In this document: positions 55,721 to 64,000 of the stretch, in pieces
How the letters are laid out: each line of letters starts with the position of its first letter
How positions within the stretch are numbered: the first letter of the stretch is position 1
NCBI RefSeq assembly: GCF_013409345.1
Contig: NZ_JACCBB010000001.1
Location: 3,658,001-3,722,000, forward strand
Direction of reading: 5' to 3'
DNA length: 64,000 nt
Source: Kineococcus aurantiacus
Lineage (GTDB): Bacteria; Actinomycetota; Actinomycetes; Actinomycetales; Kineococcaceae
Position numbers and translations under genes: made by a program
Notes under the pieces: model-generated
The model's input: only the letters and a program-made list of their open reading frames with translations
The model's database searches: none
Told to the model about the DNA's origin: nothing

Positions 55721-55747
55721 GGAACCGTCGGGGTCAGACCTCCGTTG
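55721..55747 (+). promoter_or_regulatory. Probable ECF (SigE-type) autoregulatory promoter
   Basis: GGAACC at 55721-55726 followed by 16 bases and CGTT (55743-55746), the classic ECF -35/-10 arrangement. Transcription from here would run into sigE, so the gene is probably self-activating. Confidence 0.6.
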
Positions 55748-55874
55748 GACCCTGCGACGACGACCGGCTGGTTCTGCCGGCGCAGGCTGGCCGAGACGAG
55801 GGGAGTGGGAGACCATGGGAGCAGTGGCGGTGCCGTGCGCGGCCCCCTTCCCCGCCCGTTCCAGGAGGAACACC

Positions 55875-56516
55875 GTGAGCGACGACACCGGCGACACCGC
55901 CGGTCGTTCTGCCGTCCCCACCGTGGACCCGGCGACCCTGTCGCCGGCCGCGGCGGCCTCGACGTGGGTGCCCCCCACCTGGGAGGACGTGGTCCGCGAC
56001 CACTCCGCGCGCGTCTACCGGCTCGCCTACCGCCTCACCGGCAACCGCCACGACGCCGAGGACCTCACCCAGGAGGTCTTCGTCCGGGTCTTCCGATCCC
56101 TGTCGAACTACCAGCCGGGCACCTTCGAGGGCTGGCTGCACCGCATCACCACCAACCTCTTCCTCGACCAGGTCCGCCGCAAGCAGCGCATCCGCTTCGA
56201 CGCCCTCGCCGAGGACGCGGGCGACAAGCTCGCCAGCACCGACGTCGGGCCCGAGCGCGCCTACGAGCACCGCAACCTCGACGACGACGTGCAGCGCGCG
56301 CTCGACGCCCTGCCGCCGGACTTCCGCGCCGTCGTCGTGCTGTGCGACATCGAGGGCCTGTCCTACGAGGAGATCGCCGCGACGCTGGGCGTCAAGCTCG
56401 GCACCGTGCGCTCGCGCATCCACCGCGGCCGCGCCCAGCTGCGCGCTGCGCTGGCCCACCGCGCCCCCCGCCCGCAGGCCCCGACCCAGCTGGCCTACGG
56501 CGAGGACAACCGGTGA
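55875..56516 (+). CDS. sigE: ECF sigma factor, SigE-type
   Basis: RNA polymerase sigma factor for envelope and oxidative stress, 213 residues from this start. Region 2 reads [30 protein letters not shown] and region 4 reads [46 protein letters not shown] choose GTG 55875 because AGGAGG sits 6 bases upstream. An in-frame ATG at 55815, also preceded by a GGGAG box, would add 20 residues. Alternative starts are known in mycobacterial SigE. Its stop overlaps the anti-sigma gene (GTGA). Confidence 0.88.
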   Translation: MSDDTGDTAGRSAVPTVDPATLSPAAAASTWVPPTWEDVVRDHSARVYRLAYRLTGNRHDAEDLTQEVFVRVFRSLSNYQPGTFEGWLHRITTNLFLDQVRRKQRIRFDALAEDAGDKLASTDVGPERAYEHRNLDDDVQRALDALPPDFRAVVVLCDIEGLSYEEIAATLGVKLGTVRSRIHRGRAQLRAALAHRAPRPQAPTQLAYGEDNR

Positions 56517-57127
56517 GCGGTCCGCACCTGGGACCGCGGGTGACGCCGCTGGTCGACGGGCGCCTGGCGGCCGACGCCGAGGCTCGCGCCGGGGAGCACC
56601 TGAGCGAGTGCGCCGAGTGCGCCGGGGCCGTGGAGTCCGAACGCCTCGTCCGGGCCCGCCTGCAGGCCATGGCGACGCCGGAGCCGTCCGGCGACCTGCT
56701 CGTGCGGCTGCTGGAGATCGGCGGCCCCAGCGGCCCGCTGCGCCCGCGGGACCTGCCGATCGCCAACCCCGCCCGGCCCGTCGTCGGTGTCGCCCCGCCC
56801 TCGCGGACCGACCCCGCCCACGGTCGCCGCGGCCCGGCCGGGCGCGCCGCGCGCCGGGTCCACCGCCGCCCCGTCTCGGCCGCGCTCGCCGGCACCTTCT
56901 CCCTCCTGGGGGCGGGGATCGTCGGCGTCCTCGTCCTGGGTGGCGTGCCGCACCTGGGCGACGCCCCCGTGGCCGAGCTGCGCACGACCCCGTCGGCCGC
57001 ACCCTCCTCGGCTCCCGCCTCGACGCCCGTGTCGACCCGCGTGACGACGCCCGTGTCGACCACCTCGCCCACCGGCAGCGCCGTGACGAGCGGCCCGGTC
57101 GGCGCCACGCCCACCGCGACCCCGTGA
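56513..57127 (+). CDS. Zinc-finger anti-sigma factor (RseA-type)
   Basis: A 204-residue protein that probably holds SigE inactive. The N-terminal zinc anti-sigma motif [10 protein letters not shown] (His-x3-Cys-x2-Cys) lies near residue 30. One helix near residue 125 ([20 protein letters not shown]) and a Ser/Thr/Pro-rich outer tail follow, so it is membrane-anchored. It overlaps sigE by 4 bases and precedes the HtrA gene with another overlap, the standard actinobacterial sigE-rseA-htrA-tatB order. It is regulated with sigE. Confidence 0.88.
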   Translation: MSGPHLGPRVTPLVDGRLAADAEARAGEHLSECAECAGAVESERLVRARLQAMATPEPSGDLLVRLLEIGGPSGPLRPRDLPIANPARPVVGVAPPSRTDPAHGRRGPAGRAARRVHRRPVSAALAGTFSLLGAGIVGVLVLGGVPHLGDAPVAELRTTPSAAPSSAPASTPVSTRVTTPVSTTSPTGSAVTSGPVGATPTATP

Positions 57128-58446
57128 GCACGCCCCCGCCGCCCGGCGACGGGTGGTCGCGTCCCCGCCACGACGGGCCCGACCAGCCGGGCGGGTGGGC
57201 CGACCCGGCCGCCCCCGCCGACCCCTGGGCACCGCAGCGGCCCCAGCAGCCGCCGGCCGACGCGTGGTGGCAGCCGCAGCACCCGGCCGGTCACGACGCC
57301 TTCCCGCCGCCGGCCCCGCACGACCCGCACCCGCCGGCGCCCGCTCCCGCGCGCCGCGGCTCGCCCGCGCGCTGGATCGGCGCCGGGTCGCTGGCGCTCG
57401 TGCTGGGCGTCGCGGGCGGGTTCGCTGGCGGGCTGCTGCAGGACGAGCTCGCCGACCGCGGGACCAACCCCTCGGTCTCGCTGCCCTCGCCGTCGGCGGG
57501 GTCGACGCAGCGCCCGGCCGGCACGGTCGCCGCCATCGCCGCCGCGGCGCTGCCCAGCGTCGTGGCGCTGCAGGTGCAGGGCCAGGAGGGGTCCGGGACG
57601 GGCTCGGGGTTCGTCCTGGACGCCACCGGCGACGGCGGCACTTTCGTCCTCACCAACGACCACGTGGTCGCCGGGGCCTACCGCGACGGCGTGGTCGTCG
57701 TCTTCCAGGACGGCCGGCAGGCCCCCGGCACTGTCGTGGGGGCGGACACCTCCTACGACCTCGCCGTCGTCCGCGTCGAGCGCACGGACCTGACGGCCCT
57801 GCCGTTCGGGGACTCCGACGCCGTCGTCGTGGGTGACCCCGTCGTGGCGGTCGGCGCGCCCCTGGGGCTGCAGGGCACCGTCACCGAGGGCATCGTCTCG
57901 GCGCTGAACCGGCCCGTGACGGCCGGGGAGTCCGCCTCCGACGCCAGCTACATCCAGGCCATCCAGACCGACGCGGCCATCAACCCCGGCAACTCCGGCG
58001 GCCCGCTGCTGAACTCCGCGGGCCAGGTCATCGGGATCAACTCCGCCATCGCCGCGCTGCCCGGGGCCGACGGGCAGGCGGCCAGCGGCAGCATCGGGCT
58101 CGGCTTCTCGATCCCCTCGGAGCAGGCGCGCCGGACGGCTGAGCAGCTCATCCGCACCGGCCGCGCGGTGCACCCGGTCATCAAGGTGTCCCTGGACCGC
58201 ACCTACGAGGGCCAGGGCGTGCGGATCGTCGACGAGGCCGAGGCCGTGGAGCCCGGGGGTCCGGGGGACCGGGCGGGGCTGCGGCCCGGTGACGTCGTGC
58301 TGTCCATCGACGGGCGGCCGGTCACCGAACCGGCCGAGCTCATCGTCGACATCCGGGCCCGCGAACCCGGTGACGTGGTGACCCTGTCGGTCCGTCGGGG
58401 TGGAGAGACCGTGGACGTGCCCGTCACCCTCGAAGCCGACGGTTAG
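57124..58446 (+). CDS. htrA: HtrA/DegP-type membrane serine protease with PDZ domain
   Basis: A 440-residue protease. A Pro-rich cytoplasmic N-terminus of 80 residues is followed by a helix (residues about 84-105) and a trypsin-like domain. The catalytic triad is His in LTNDHVVAG, Asp in TSYDLAVVRV and Ser in GNSGGPLLN. A C-terminal PDZ domain starts near VRIVDEAEAVEPGG. It acts outside the membrane on misfolded proteins. GTG overlaps the anti-sigma stop, and tatB follows. Confidence 0.94.
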   Translation: MSTPPPPGDGWSRPRHDGPDQPGGWADPAAPADPWAPQRPQQPPADAWWQPQHPAGHDAFPPPAPHDPHPPAPAPARRGSPARWIGAGSLALVLGVAGGFAGGLLQDELADRGTNPSVSLPSPSAGSTQRPAGTVAAIAAAALPSVVALQVQGQEGSGTGSGFVLDATGDGGTFVLTNDHVVAGAYRDGVVVVFQDGRQAPGTVVGADTSYDLAVVRVERTDLTALPFGDSDAVVVGDPVVAVGAPLGLQGTVTEGIVSALNRPVTAGESASDASYIQAIQTDAAINPGNSGGPLLNSAGQVIGINSAIAALPGADGQAASGSIGLGFSIPSEQARRTAEQLIRTGRAVHPVIKVSLDRTYEGQGVRIVDEAEAVEPGGPGDRAGLRPGDVVLSIDGRPVTEPAELIVDIRAREPGDVVTLSVRRGGETVDVPVTLEADG

Positions 58447-58458
58447 GATCGCCCCGTG
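58444..58458 (+). promoter_or_regulatory. Leaderless -10 of tatB inside the htrA stop
   Basis: TAGGAT, whose first three bases are the htrA stop codon, ends 6 bases before the tatB GTG. The gene may also be read from the upstream operon. Confidence 0.5.
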
Positions 58459-58842
58459 TTCGGCATCAACGGGGGCGAGTTCCTCGTCCTCCTCGTCGTG
58501 GCGCTGGTGGTCCTCGGTCCCGAGCGGCTGCCGCACTACGCCGAGCAACTGGCAGGCCTGGTCAAGTCCGCGCGGCGCTTCGCCAAGGGCGCCCAGGCGC
58601 AGATGCGCGAGGAGCTCGGCCCGGAGTTCGACGACATCGACTGGCAGAAGCTCGACCCGCGCCAGTACGACCCCCGGCGCATCGTGCGGGAAGCCCTCAC
58701 CGAGGCGTGGAACGACGACGACGAGCCCACCGCGAAGAAGGGCGCCCCGACCGCGGTCGGCGGCGGTCTCGACCTGGGCAAGAAGTCCTCCGAGCCGGCG
58801 GCCAAGCCCGCCGCGGTCCCGTACGACGAGGACGCGACCTGA
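58456..58842 (+). CDS. tatB: Twin-arginine translocase subunit TatB
   Basis: A 128-residue receptor-side component of the Tat exporter. The start is the typical MFGINGGEFLVLLVVALVVLGPERLPHYAEQL: one short helix, the conserved Glu, the GPE/Pro hinge and an amphipathic helix. The acidic C-terminal tail is typical of actinobacterial TatB. The position after htrA is conserved. Confidence 0.92.
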   Translation: MFGINGGEFLVLLVVALVVLGPERLPHYAEQLAGLVKSARRFAKGAQAQMREELGPEFDDIDWQKLDPRQYDPRRIVREALTEAWNDDDEPTAKKGAPTAVGGGLDLGKKSSEPAAKPAAVPYDEDAT

Positions 58843-58847
58843 GCCCC

Positions 58848-58882
58848 GGGCCGTCCCCGGGGTGACCCCCGGCCGACGGCCC
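58848..58882. terminator. Bidirectional terminator between tatB and mrp
   Basis: GGGCCGT...ACGGCCC with an inner CCGGGG/CCCCCGG stem, between convergent genes. Confidence 0.6.
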
Positions 58883-58892
58883 GAGCGGCGGG

Positions 58893-60029
58893 TCAGGCGA
58901 CGCTGACCCCCAGCCGGCGCCCGGCCAGCCCGCGCGGGCGGTGGGCCAGGGTGCGCGCCAGGTCGCGCAGGACGACCGCGGCGGGGGAGTCGGGGTGCGA
59001 GAGCACCACGGGCCGGCCCGCGTCGCCGCCCTCGCGCAGCGCGACGTCCATGGGCACCTGCGCCAGCAGCGGCACGTCGGTCCCCAGCTTCTGCGACAGC
59101 GACGTCGCGACGACCTGCCCGCCGCCGGAGCCGAACACCTCCATCCGCTGCCCGTCGGGCAGCTCCAGCCAGCTCATGTTCTCCACGACGCCCACGACCC
59201 GCTGCTCGGTCTGGGCGGCGACCGACCCGGCGCGCTCGGCGACCTCGGAGGCGGCGACCTGCGGGGTCGTCACGACGACGATCTCGGCGCGCGGCAGCAG
59301 CTGACCGACGCTGATCGCGACGTCCCCGGTCCCCGGCGGCAGGTCCAGCAGCAGGACGTCCAGGTCGCCCCAGAACACCTCGGAGGCGAACTGCTGCAGC
59401 GCCCGGTGCAGCATCGGCCCGCGCCAGGCGACGGGCTGGTTGCCGGGGACGAACATGCCGATGGAGATGACCCGGACCCCGTTCGCGACGGGCGGGATGA
59501 TCATGTCCTCGACCTTGGTGGGCTTGCCCTGGACGTCCAGGAGCCGGGGGATGGAGAAGCCGTGCACGTCGGCGTCCAGCAGCCCGACGCGCAGGCCGTC
59601 GGCGGCCATGGCGGCGGCGAGGTTGGCCGTCACGCTGGACTTGCCGACGCCGCCCTTGCCGGAGGCCACGGCGTAGACGCGCGTCAGGTTGCCGGGGTCG
59701 TTGAACGGGATGGTCGGCGCGGCGCCGGTCGTGCCGCGGACCTTGGCGGTCAGCTCGCGGCGCTGCTCGGGCGTCATCTCCCCGAGGTGGACGCGGACCG
59801 AGCGCGCGCCCTCGACGGTGCGGACGGCGGCGGTGACGTCCCGGGTCAGGGTGTCGCGCATGGGGCAGCCGGCCGTCGTGAGCAGGACCTTGACGTCCAC
59901 GTGGCCCGCGTCGTCGACGTCGACACCGTCGACCATGCCCAGGTCGGTGATCGGGCGGTGCAGTTCGGGGTCGTCCACGGACGCCAGAGCCTGCAGGACT
60001 CCGGTACGCACGCTCTCGGGTCCAGGCAT
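58893..60029 (-). CDS. mrp: Mrp/ApbC-type iron-sulfur carrier ATPase
   Basis: A 378-residue P-loop ATPase that carries or assembles Fe-S clusters. The N-terminal DUF59/MIP18 domain (residues about 1-90) has the conserved TTAGCPMRDTL. The ParA/NBP35 core has the deviant Walker A SGKGGVGKSSV and LLDADVHGFSIP. The DUF59-ATPase fusion is the usual actinobacterial form. ATG start. It is convergent with tatB and divergent from the oxidoreductase gene. Confidence 0.93.
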   Translation of the reverse strand: MPGPESVRTGVLQALASVDDPELHRPITDLGMVDGVDVDDAGHVDVKVLLTTAGCPMRDTLTRDVTAAVRTVEGARSVRVHLGEMTPEQRRELTAKVRGTTGAAPTIPFNDPGNLTRVYAVASGKGGVGKSSVTANLAAAMAADGLRVGLLDADVHGFSIPRLLDVQGKPTKVEDMIIPPVANGVRVISIGMFVPGNQPVAWRGPMLHRALQQFASEVFWGDLDVLLLDLPPGTGDVAISVGQLLPRAEIVVVTTPQVAASEVAERAGSVAAQTEQRVVGVVENMSWLELPDGQRMEVFGSGGGQVVATSLSQKLGTDVPLLAQVPMDVALREGGDAGRPVVLSHPDSPAAVVLRDLARTLAHRPRGLAGRRLGVSVA

Positions 60030-60052
60030 GGCCCCAGCGTACGGGGCGGTGG

Positions 60053-60100
60053 TTGACCGTCCCGAACGGCGGTGACAGGGTAGGACGGAAAGCGCTTCCC
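60053..60100 (+). promoter_or_regulatory. Promoter and LacI-type operator of the Gfo/Idh/MocA gene
   Basis: TTGACC (60053) and CAGGGT (60076), spaced 17 bases, are a fair promoter. Just downstream lies GGAAAGCGCTTCCC (60087-60100), a palindrome with the AAGCGCTT core typical of LacI-family repressor operators. Confidence 0.6.
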
Positions 60101-60132
60101 TGCCGTTCGCCGCCCTTCGCCGTGGAGGAACC

Positions 60133-61494
60133 TTGTCCGCTCGTCGCTACGCGCTCGTCGGGACCGGGTCCCGGGCGAGCATGTACCTCGACGCCCTCGC
60201 CGGGGCCCACGCCGGCGACGGCGACCTCGTCGCCCTGGGGGACACCAACCCCGGTCGGGCGCAGGTCCACCAGCGGCGCGTCGTCGCCGCCGGCCTGGCC
60301 GCCCCGGAGCTGTTCGACCCGGCCGACCTCGCGGACGTCGTGCGGCGCCTGGGGATCGACCGCGTCATCGTCACGACCCCCGACCGCTTCCACGCCGACT
60401 ACGTCGTGGCCGCCCTCGACGCCGGCGCCGATGCCGTCGTGGAGAAGCCCCTGACCACCACCGAGGACGGCGTGCGCCGCATCGCCGAGGCGGTCGAGCG
60501 CACCGGGCGCGAGGTCCTGGTGACCTTCAACTACCGGTACGCCCCGCGCAACAGCGCCCTCAAGCGCGTCATCGCCGGAGGCGAGATCGGCGACGTCACC
60601 TCCGTCCACTTCGAGTGGGTCCTCGACACTGCCCACGGCGCGGACTACTTCCGCCGCTGGCACCGGCAGAAGGAGAACTCCGGCGGCCTGCTGGTCCACA
60701 AGAGCTCCCACCACTTCGACCTCGTGAACTGGTGGATCGCCGGGACGCCCACCCGGGTCTACGCCAGCGGCGGCCTGCGCTTCTACGGCGCCGAGAACGC
60801 CGCAGCCCGCGGCCTGGGGCCCCGGCCGCCGCGCGGGACGTCGGAGGCCGGGCGCGGCGACGCGTTCTCCCTCGACCTGGCCGCGAACGCGACGTACCGG
60901 GAGCTGTACCTGGAGAACGAGGGGTACGACGGGTACCTGCGCGACCGCGACGTCTTCGACGCCGGCATCACCATCGAGGACAACCTCGCCCTCGTCGTCG
61001 ACCACGCCGTGGCGCGCGGGACGGCGACCATGTCCTACGCGCTCAACGCCCACTCGCCGTGGGAGGGGTACGTCGTCAACGTCAACGGGACCCGCGGTCG
61101 CGCCGAGCTGACCGTGGTCGAGCGCGGGTCGGTGCCGCTGGCCGAGGGGGTCGTCGACCCGAGCATGCACCCCGAGGGCGTGGGGCAGGACGGGACCCGG
61201 CCGGTGTCCGAGCGGCTCGTCGTGCAGCAGCACTTCGCGCCCGCCCGGGAGGTCGAGATCCCCGCCGGCGAGGGCGGTCACGGCGGCGGGGACGCGCTGC
61301 TGCTGCGCGACGTCTTCGTCGGGCCGGGCCCGGACCCGCTGGGCCGCACCGCGTCCTGGCGCGACGGGGTGCGGTCGGTCGTCGTCGGGATCGCGGGGAA
61401 CGCCTCGCTGGCCTCGGGGCAGGCGGTCCGCACGGCCGACCTCGACCTGGGCCCCGGCGCGCTCGCCCTCGGCGGCGAGCTCACCGGCTCCTGA
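60133..61494 (+). CDS. Gfo/Idh/MocA-family sugar oxidoreductase
   Basis: A 453-residue NAD(P)-dependent dehydrogenase probably acting on a sugar or inositol derivative. The nucleotide-binding Rossmann fold is at the N-terminus (ALVGTGSRASMYLDAL). The family EKPLTTTEDGVRRI motif follows near residue 105. The conserved KSSHHFDLVNWWIAG is near residue 195. TTG start with GGAGG upstream. A LacI-type operator before it indicates sugar-controlled expression. No regulator gene is adjacent, so the inducer is unknown. Confidence 0.9.
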   Translation: MSARRYALVGTGSRASMYLDALAGAHAGDGDLVALGDTNPGRAQVHQRRVVAAGLAAPELFDPADLADVVRRLGIDRVIVTTPDRFHADYVVAALDAGADAVVEKPLTTTEDGVRRIAEAVERTGREVLVTFNYRYAPRNSALKRVIAGGEIGDVTSVHFEWVLDTAHGADYFRRWHRQKENSGGLLVHKSSHHFDLVNWWIAGTPTRVYASGGLRFYGAENAAARGLGPRPPRGTSEAGRGDAFSLDLAANATYRELYLENEGYDGYLRDRDVFDAGITIEDNLALVVDHAVARGTATMSYALNAHSPWEGYVVNVNGTRGRAELTVVERGSVPLAEGVVDPSMHPEGVGQDGTRPVSERLVVQQHFAPAREVEIPAGEGGHGGGDALLLRDVFVGPGPDPLGRTASWRDGVRSVVVGIAGNASLASGQAVRTADLDLGPGALALGGELTGS

Positions 61495-61525
61495 CCCGGC
61501 CTCCCCGCGTCCACCACCCCGCCTT

Positions 61526-61593
61526 CCCGCTCGAAGCACACGTCGAGCCCTCCGGGAACGCTCCCGGAGGGCTCGAGGTGTGCTTCGAGCGGG
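61526..61593. terminator. Long bidirectional terminator
   Basis: Arms of about 32 bases (CCCGCTCGAAGCACAC... to ...GTGTGCTTCGAGCGGG) with one mismatch and a 4-base loop, between convergent genes. Confidence 0.85.
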
Positions 61594-61603
61594 GGACGGG
61601 GGG

Positions 61604-62650
61604 TCAGAGCGAGGGGACGACCACGGCGCGGCCGGTCAGGGTCCCGGCGTGCAGGCGCTCGTAGGCCGCCGGGGCGTCGGCCATCGCGAACGTCTCGGTG
61701 TGCACGTCGAACACGCCCCGGTGGGCCAGTTCGACGAGCTCGATGAGCTCACCGCGCGTGCCCCAGTACGGGACCGTCACGGACGCCTCGTAGGCCTGCC
61801 GGAAGAACCCGACCTGCGCCGCGGCGGAGGTGCCGGTGATGCCCACGATCGTCACGTCCGACTCCACGCCGGCGACGGCCATCGCCGTGTCGATCGTCGG
61901 CTGCGCCCCCACGAAGTCCAGGACCAGCTGGGCCCCGCGCCCGCCCAGCAGCTGCTGGACGTTCGCGGCCGCGTCGGCGTCGGACAGGACGACGTCGTGC
62001 GCGCCGACGGCCGTCGCGAGCGCGAGCTTCTCCTCGGTCACGTCGAGGGCGACCACGCGGGCCGGTGACAGGGCGCGCAGGATCTGGATCGCCAGGTGCC
62101 CCAGGCCGCCCGTGCCGATGACGACGGCCGTCGAGCCCGCCCGCAGCTTGCCCAGCGACCGCTTGACCGCGTGGTACGGCGTGAGGCCCGCGTCGGTCAG
62201 CGGGACGGTCTTCACCGGGTCGAGGTCGCCGATGGGCACGAGGTGGCGCGGGGAGTCGACGACCATGAACTCCGCCAGCGCGCCGGGGGCGCCGAGCCCG
62301 GGCGGGTGGATGCCCAGCTCCGCCGCGCGCGGGCAGTAGTTCTCCTTGCCCTGCGCGCACGCGTGGCAGACGCCGCAGCCCCACGGGCCGTAGACGACGA
62401 CGTTCGTGCCGACCTCGACGCCCTCGGCCCCGGGCCCGAGCTCGACGACGCGACCGGCGCCCTCGTGCCCCAGGGTCAGCGGCAGCCCGTAGGTGTACTG
62501 CTCGGCCGGCAGGCTCATGACGAAGTCGTCGGAGTGGCAGATCCCGGCGGCCGTCACCTCCAGCAGGACCTGTCCCGGCCCCGGTGTCGGCCGGTCGATC
62601 TCCACGACCTCCGGGGCGCCCCCGATGGTCCGGTACTGGACTGCGCGCAC
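61604..62650 (-). CDS. Zinc-dependent alcohol dehydrogenase
   Basis: A 348-residue medium-chain dehydrogenase/reductase. Catalytic zinc ligands are in AAGICHSDD (Cys) and LGHEGAGRV (His-Glu). The structural zinc cysteines are in CGVCHACAQGKENYC, and the NAD-binding GTGGLG follows near residue 180. The close spacing and the GICHSDDFV motif suggest a primary or aldehyde-forming alcohol dehydrogenase. The substrate is unknown. GTG start with AGGAGG upstream. Confidence 0.92.
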   Translation of the reverse strand: MRAVQYRTIGGAPEVVEIDRPTPGPGQVLLEVTAAGICHSDDFVMSLPAEQYTYGLPLTLGHEGAGRVVELGPGAEGVEVGTNVVVYGPWGCGVCHACAQGKENYCPRAAELGIHPPGLGAPGALAEFMVVDSPRHLVPIGDLDPVKTVPLTDAGLTPYHAVKRSLGKLRAGSTAVVIGTGGLGHLAIQILRALSPARVVALDVTEEKLALATAVGAHDVVLSDADAAANVQQLLGGRGAQLVLDFVGAQPTIDTAMAVAGVESDVTIVGITGTSAAAQVGFFRQAYEASVTVPYWGTRGELIELVELAHRGVFDVHTETFAMADAPAAYERLHAGTLTGRAVVVPSL

Positions 62651-62717
62651 GGCAGCCTCCTCTCCTCGGCGAGTGGTGCGACGAGGAGCCTACGCCTGCT
62701 AGTTCGACACCTGTCGG

Positions 62718-64000
62718 TCAGCCCGCGGTGACGCGGATGACCTCCTCGAAGGTCGTCTCCCCGCGCATGGCCTTCGCCAGCGCCGACTGCCGCAGCGTCT
62801 TCATCCCGATCCGCTCGGCCTCGGCCAGCAGCGCCGACTCCGTCGCGTCGTGCATGAGGACCTTGCGCATGCTCGGCGTCACGTCGAGGACCTCGTACAC
62901 CGCCGTGCGGCCCCGGTAGCCGGTGCCGCCGCACTCCGGGCAGCCCGCGCCCTTCAGCGGCGTCGCGTCGAGGATGTCCTCGATCGTCAGGTCCAGCAGC
63001 GCCAGCGTGTCGTCGTCGGGGATGTACCCGTCCGCGCACGAGTCGCAGGGCTTGCGGACCAGGCGCTGGGCGATCGCGGCCGTCAGCGACGACGCGACGA
63101 GGAACGGCGCGGCCCCCATGTCCACCAGGCGCGTCAGGGCGCCGACGGCCGAGTTGGTGTGCAGGGTCGTCAGCACCAGGTGACCGGTCATCGACGCCTT
63201 GAGGGCCAGCTCGGCGGTCTCGGAGTCGCGGACCTCACCGATGAGGACGATGTCGGGGTCCTGGCGCAGCACCGAGCGCAGCCCCGCCGAGAACGTCATC
63301 CCCACCTTGGCGTGCACCTGCACCTGGGTGATGCCGGGCAGCTGGACCTCGACGGGGTCCTCGAGGGTGATGATGTTCTTCTCCGGCGACATCGTCGCGT
63401 GGATGGCCGCGTACAGCGTGTTCGTCTTGCCCGAACCCGTCGGCCCCGTGATGAGCACCAGGCCCTGCGGCACCGACAGCGCCTTCTCGAAGATCTCCAG
63501 CTGCTCGGGCTCGAAACCCAGCGACGGCAGCGACGGGACGTCGTCGCCGCGCGTCAGCAGGCGGATGACGACCTTCTCCCCGTGCAGGGCCGGCAGCGTC
63601 GAGACGCGGCAGTCGATGGCGGCGCCGTCGACCACCACGCGGGTGCGGCCGTCCTGGGGGATGCGGCGCTCGGAGATGTCCAGCCCGGAGATGATCTTGA
63701 TGCGGCTGATGACGCTCGGCGCGACCCGCTTGGGCGCGGACATGACGTCGCGCAGCAGGCCGTCGACGCGGAAGCGGACCCGCAGCTGGTCGCGCTGGGA
63801 CTCCAGGTGGATGTCCGAGCAGCGCAGCCGCACCGCGTCGGACAGGATCCGGTTGACGAGCTTGACGATGGGGGCGTCGTCGTCGACCGAGCCGTTCAGC
63901 GCGGCGAGCGGGTCCTCCTCGTCGTCGTCGGAGGCCTCCTCGACCATGCGCGAGACCTGCGAGGTGTCCTCGGTGAGGGACCACGCGCGCGCGAGCTGGT
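62718..64000 (-). CDS. GspE/PilB-type secretion/type IV pilus ATPase, 5' end outside window
   Basis: The C-terminal 427 residues of a type II/IV secretion ATPase that powers assembly of a pilus-like fibre. It has Walker A GPTGSGKTNTL (about residue 185), the Asp box (ITLEDPVE), Walker B RQDPDIVLIGEVRD and the zinc-type CxxC sites CDSC and CPEC. The N-terminal part and start are off the right edge, and the frame is open with coherent protein to 64000. Type IV pili are known in Kineosporiaceae, but this gene alone does not prove them. Confidence 0.9.
   Translation of the reverse strand, partial: QLARAWSLTEDTSQVSRMVEEASDDDEEDPLAALNGSVDDDAPIVKLVNRILSDAVRLRCSDIHLESQRDQLRVRFRVDGLLRDVMSAPKRVAPSVISRIKIISGLDISERRIPQDGRTRVVVDGAAIDCRVSTLPALHGEKVVIRLLTRGDDVPSLPSLGFEPEQLEIFEKALSVPQGLVLITGPTGSGKTNTLYAAIHATMSPEKNIITLEDPVEVQLPGITQVQVHAKVGMTFSAGLRSVLRQDPDIVLIGEVRDSETAELALKASMTGHLVLTTLHTNSAVGALTRLVDMGAAPFLVASSLTAAIAQRLVRKPCDSCADGYIPDDDTLALLDLTIEDILDATPLKGAGCPECGGTGYRGRTAVYEVLDVTPSMRKVLMHDATESALLAEAERIGMKTLRQSALAKAMRGETTFEEVIRVTAG

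Noticed and set aside
56392-61539. A 1715-residue minus-strand open frame across sigE to the Gfo/Idh/MocA gene
   Set aside because: It runs antisense through several well-supported genes, has low-complexity Arg/Gly/Pro composition and no domain. Long antisense frames are usual at this GC content.

Overview
This window is chromosomal DNA from a very GC-rich actinobacterium. The evidence is the strong G/C third-position codon use, the frequent GTG and TTG starts, leaderless promoters with TAnnnT about 6-7 bases before the start codon, a mycothiol gene (mshB), a class II fructose-bisphosphatase, the sigE/anti-sigma/htrA/tatB/mrp block, a DUF3117 protein and a SAM-IV riboswitch. A Kineosporiaceae member (Kineococcus-like) fits, but that is an inference from gene content. 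The genus cannot be proved from this sequence.

Left part (1-19.3 kb): a partial Na+/H+ antiporter and fumarase on the minus strand. Next come a complete sugar ABC importer operon, an acetyltransferase of the CelD type convergent with a glpX-pfkB-prsW operon, a DUF4245 membrane protein, xseBA and ispH. A small cassette of a hexapeptide acyltransferase, an FkbH-like protein and an acyl carrier protein follows, then the GTPase ychF.

Mobile element (19,285-23,909): a 4.6 kb integrated element sits exactly in the 3' end of ychF, flanked by 20-bp direct repeats that rebuild the last codons of ychF. It carries a tyrosine integrase and an XRE regulator on the minus strand. On the plus strand it carries an excisionase-like HTH protein, a possible replication initiator and one unknown cargo gene. 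The layout resembles a phage satellite or a minimal pSAM2-like element. This is the most unusual system in the window.

Middle (24-41.7 kb): a histidine-kinase-like ATPase/PAS fusion followed by a manganese catalase, a complete peptide ABC importer operon with a fused double ATPase, and several small membrane or copper/redox-type proteins (DUF3105, DUF305). These are followed by a Nudix hydrolase, a BCCT transporter, TypA/BipA, MshB and a divergent FtsH-like protease.

Right part (41.7-64 kb): a SAM-IV riboswitch before an SfnB/DszC-like flavin monooxygenase gene (sulfur scavenging), then an Rv0428c-type GNAT protein. A lysine/TCA block follows (fdxA, dapC, gltA, a lysozyme-like protein, dapD, dapE), then a LOG-like protein, a DivIVA-domain protein, an SRPBCC protein, a PIG-V-like mannosyltransferase, a DUF3117 protein and pepA. 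The envelope-stress block is a leaderless O-methyltransferase divergent from sigE-antisigma-htrA-tatB, with mrp convergent. The window ends with a Gfo/Idh/MocA oxidoreductase behind a LacI-type operator, a zinc alcohol dehydrogenase and a partial type IV pilus/type II secretion ATPase.
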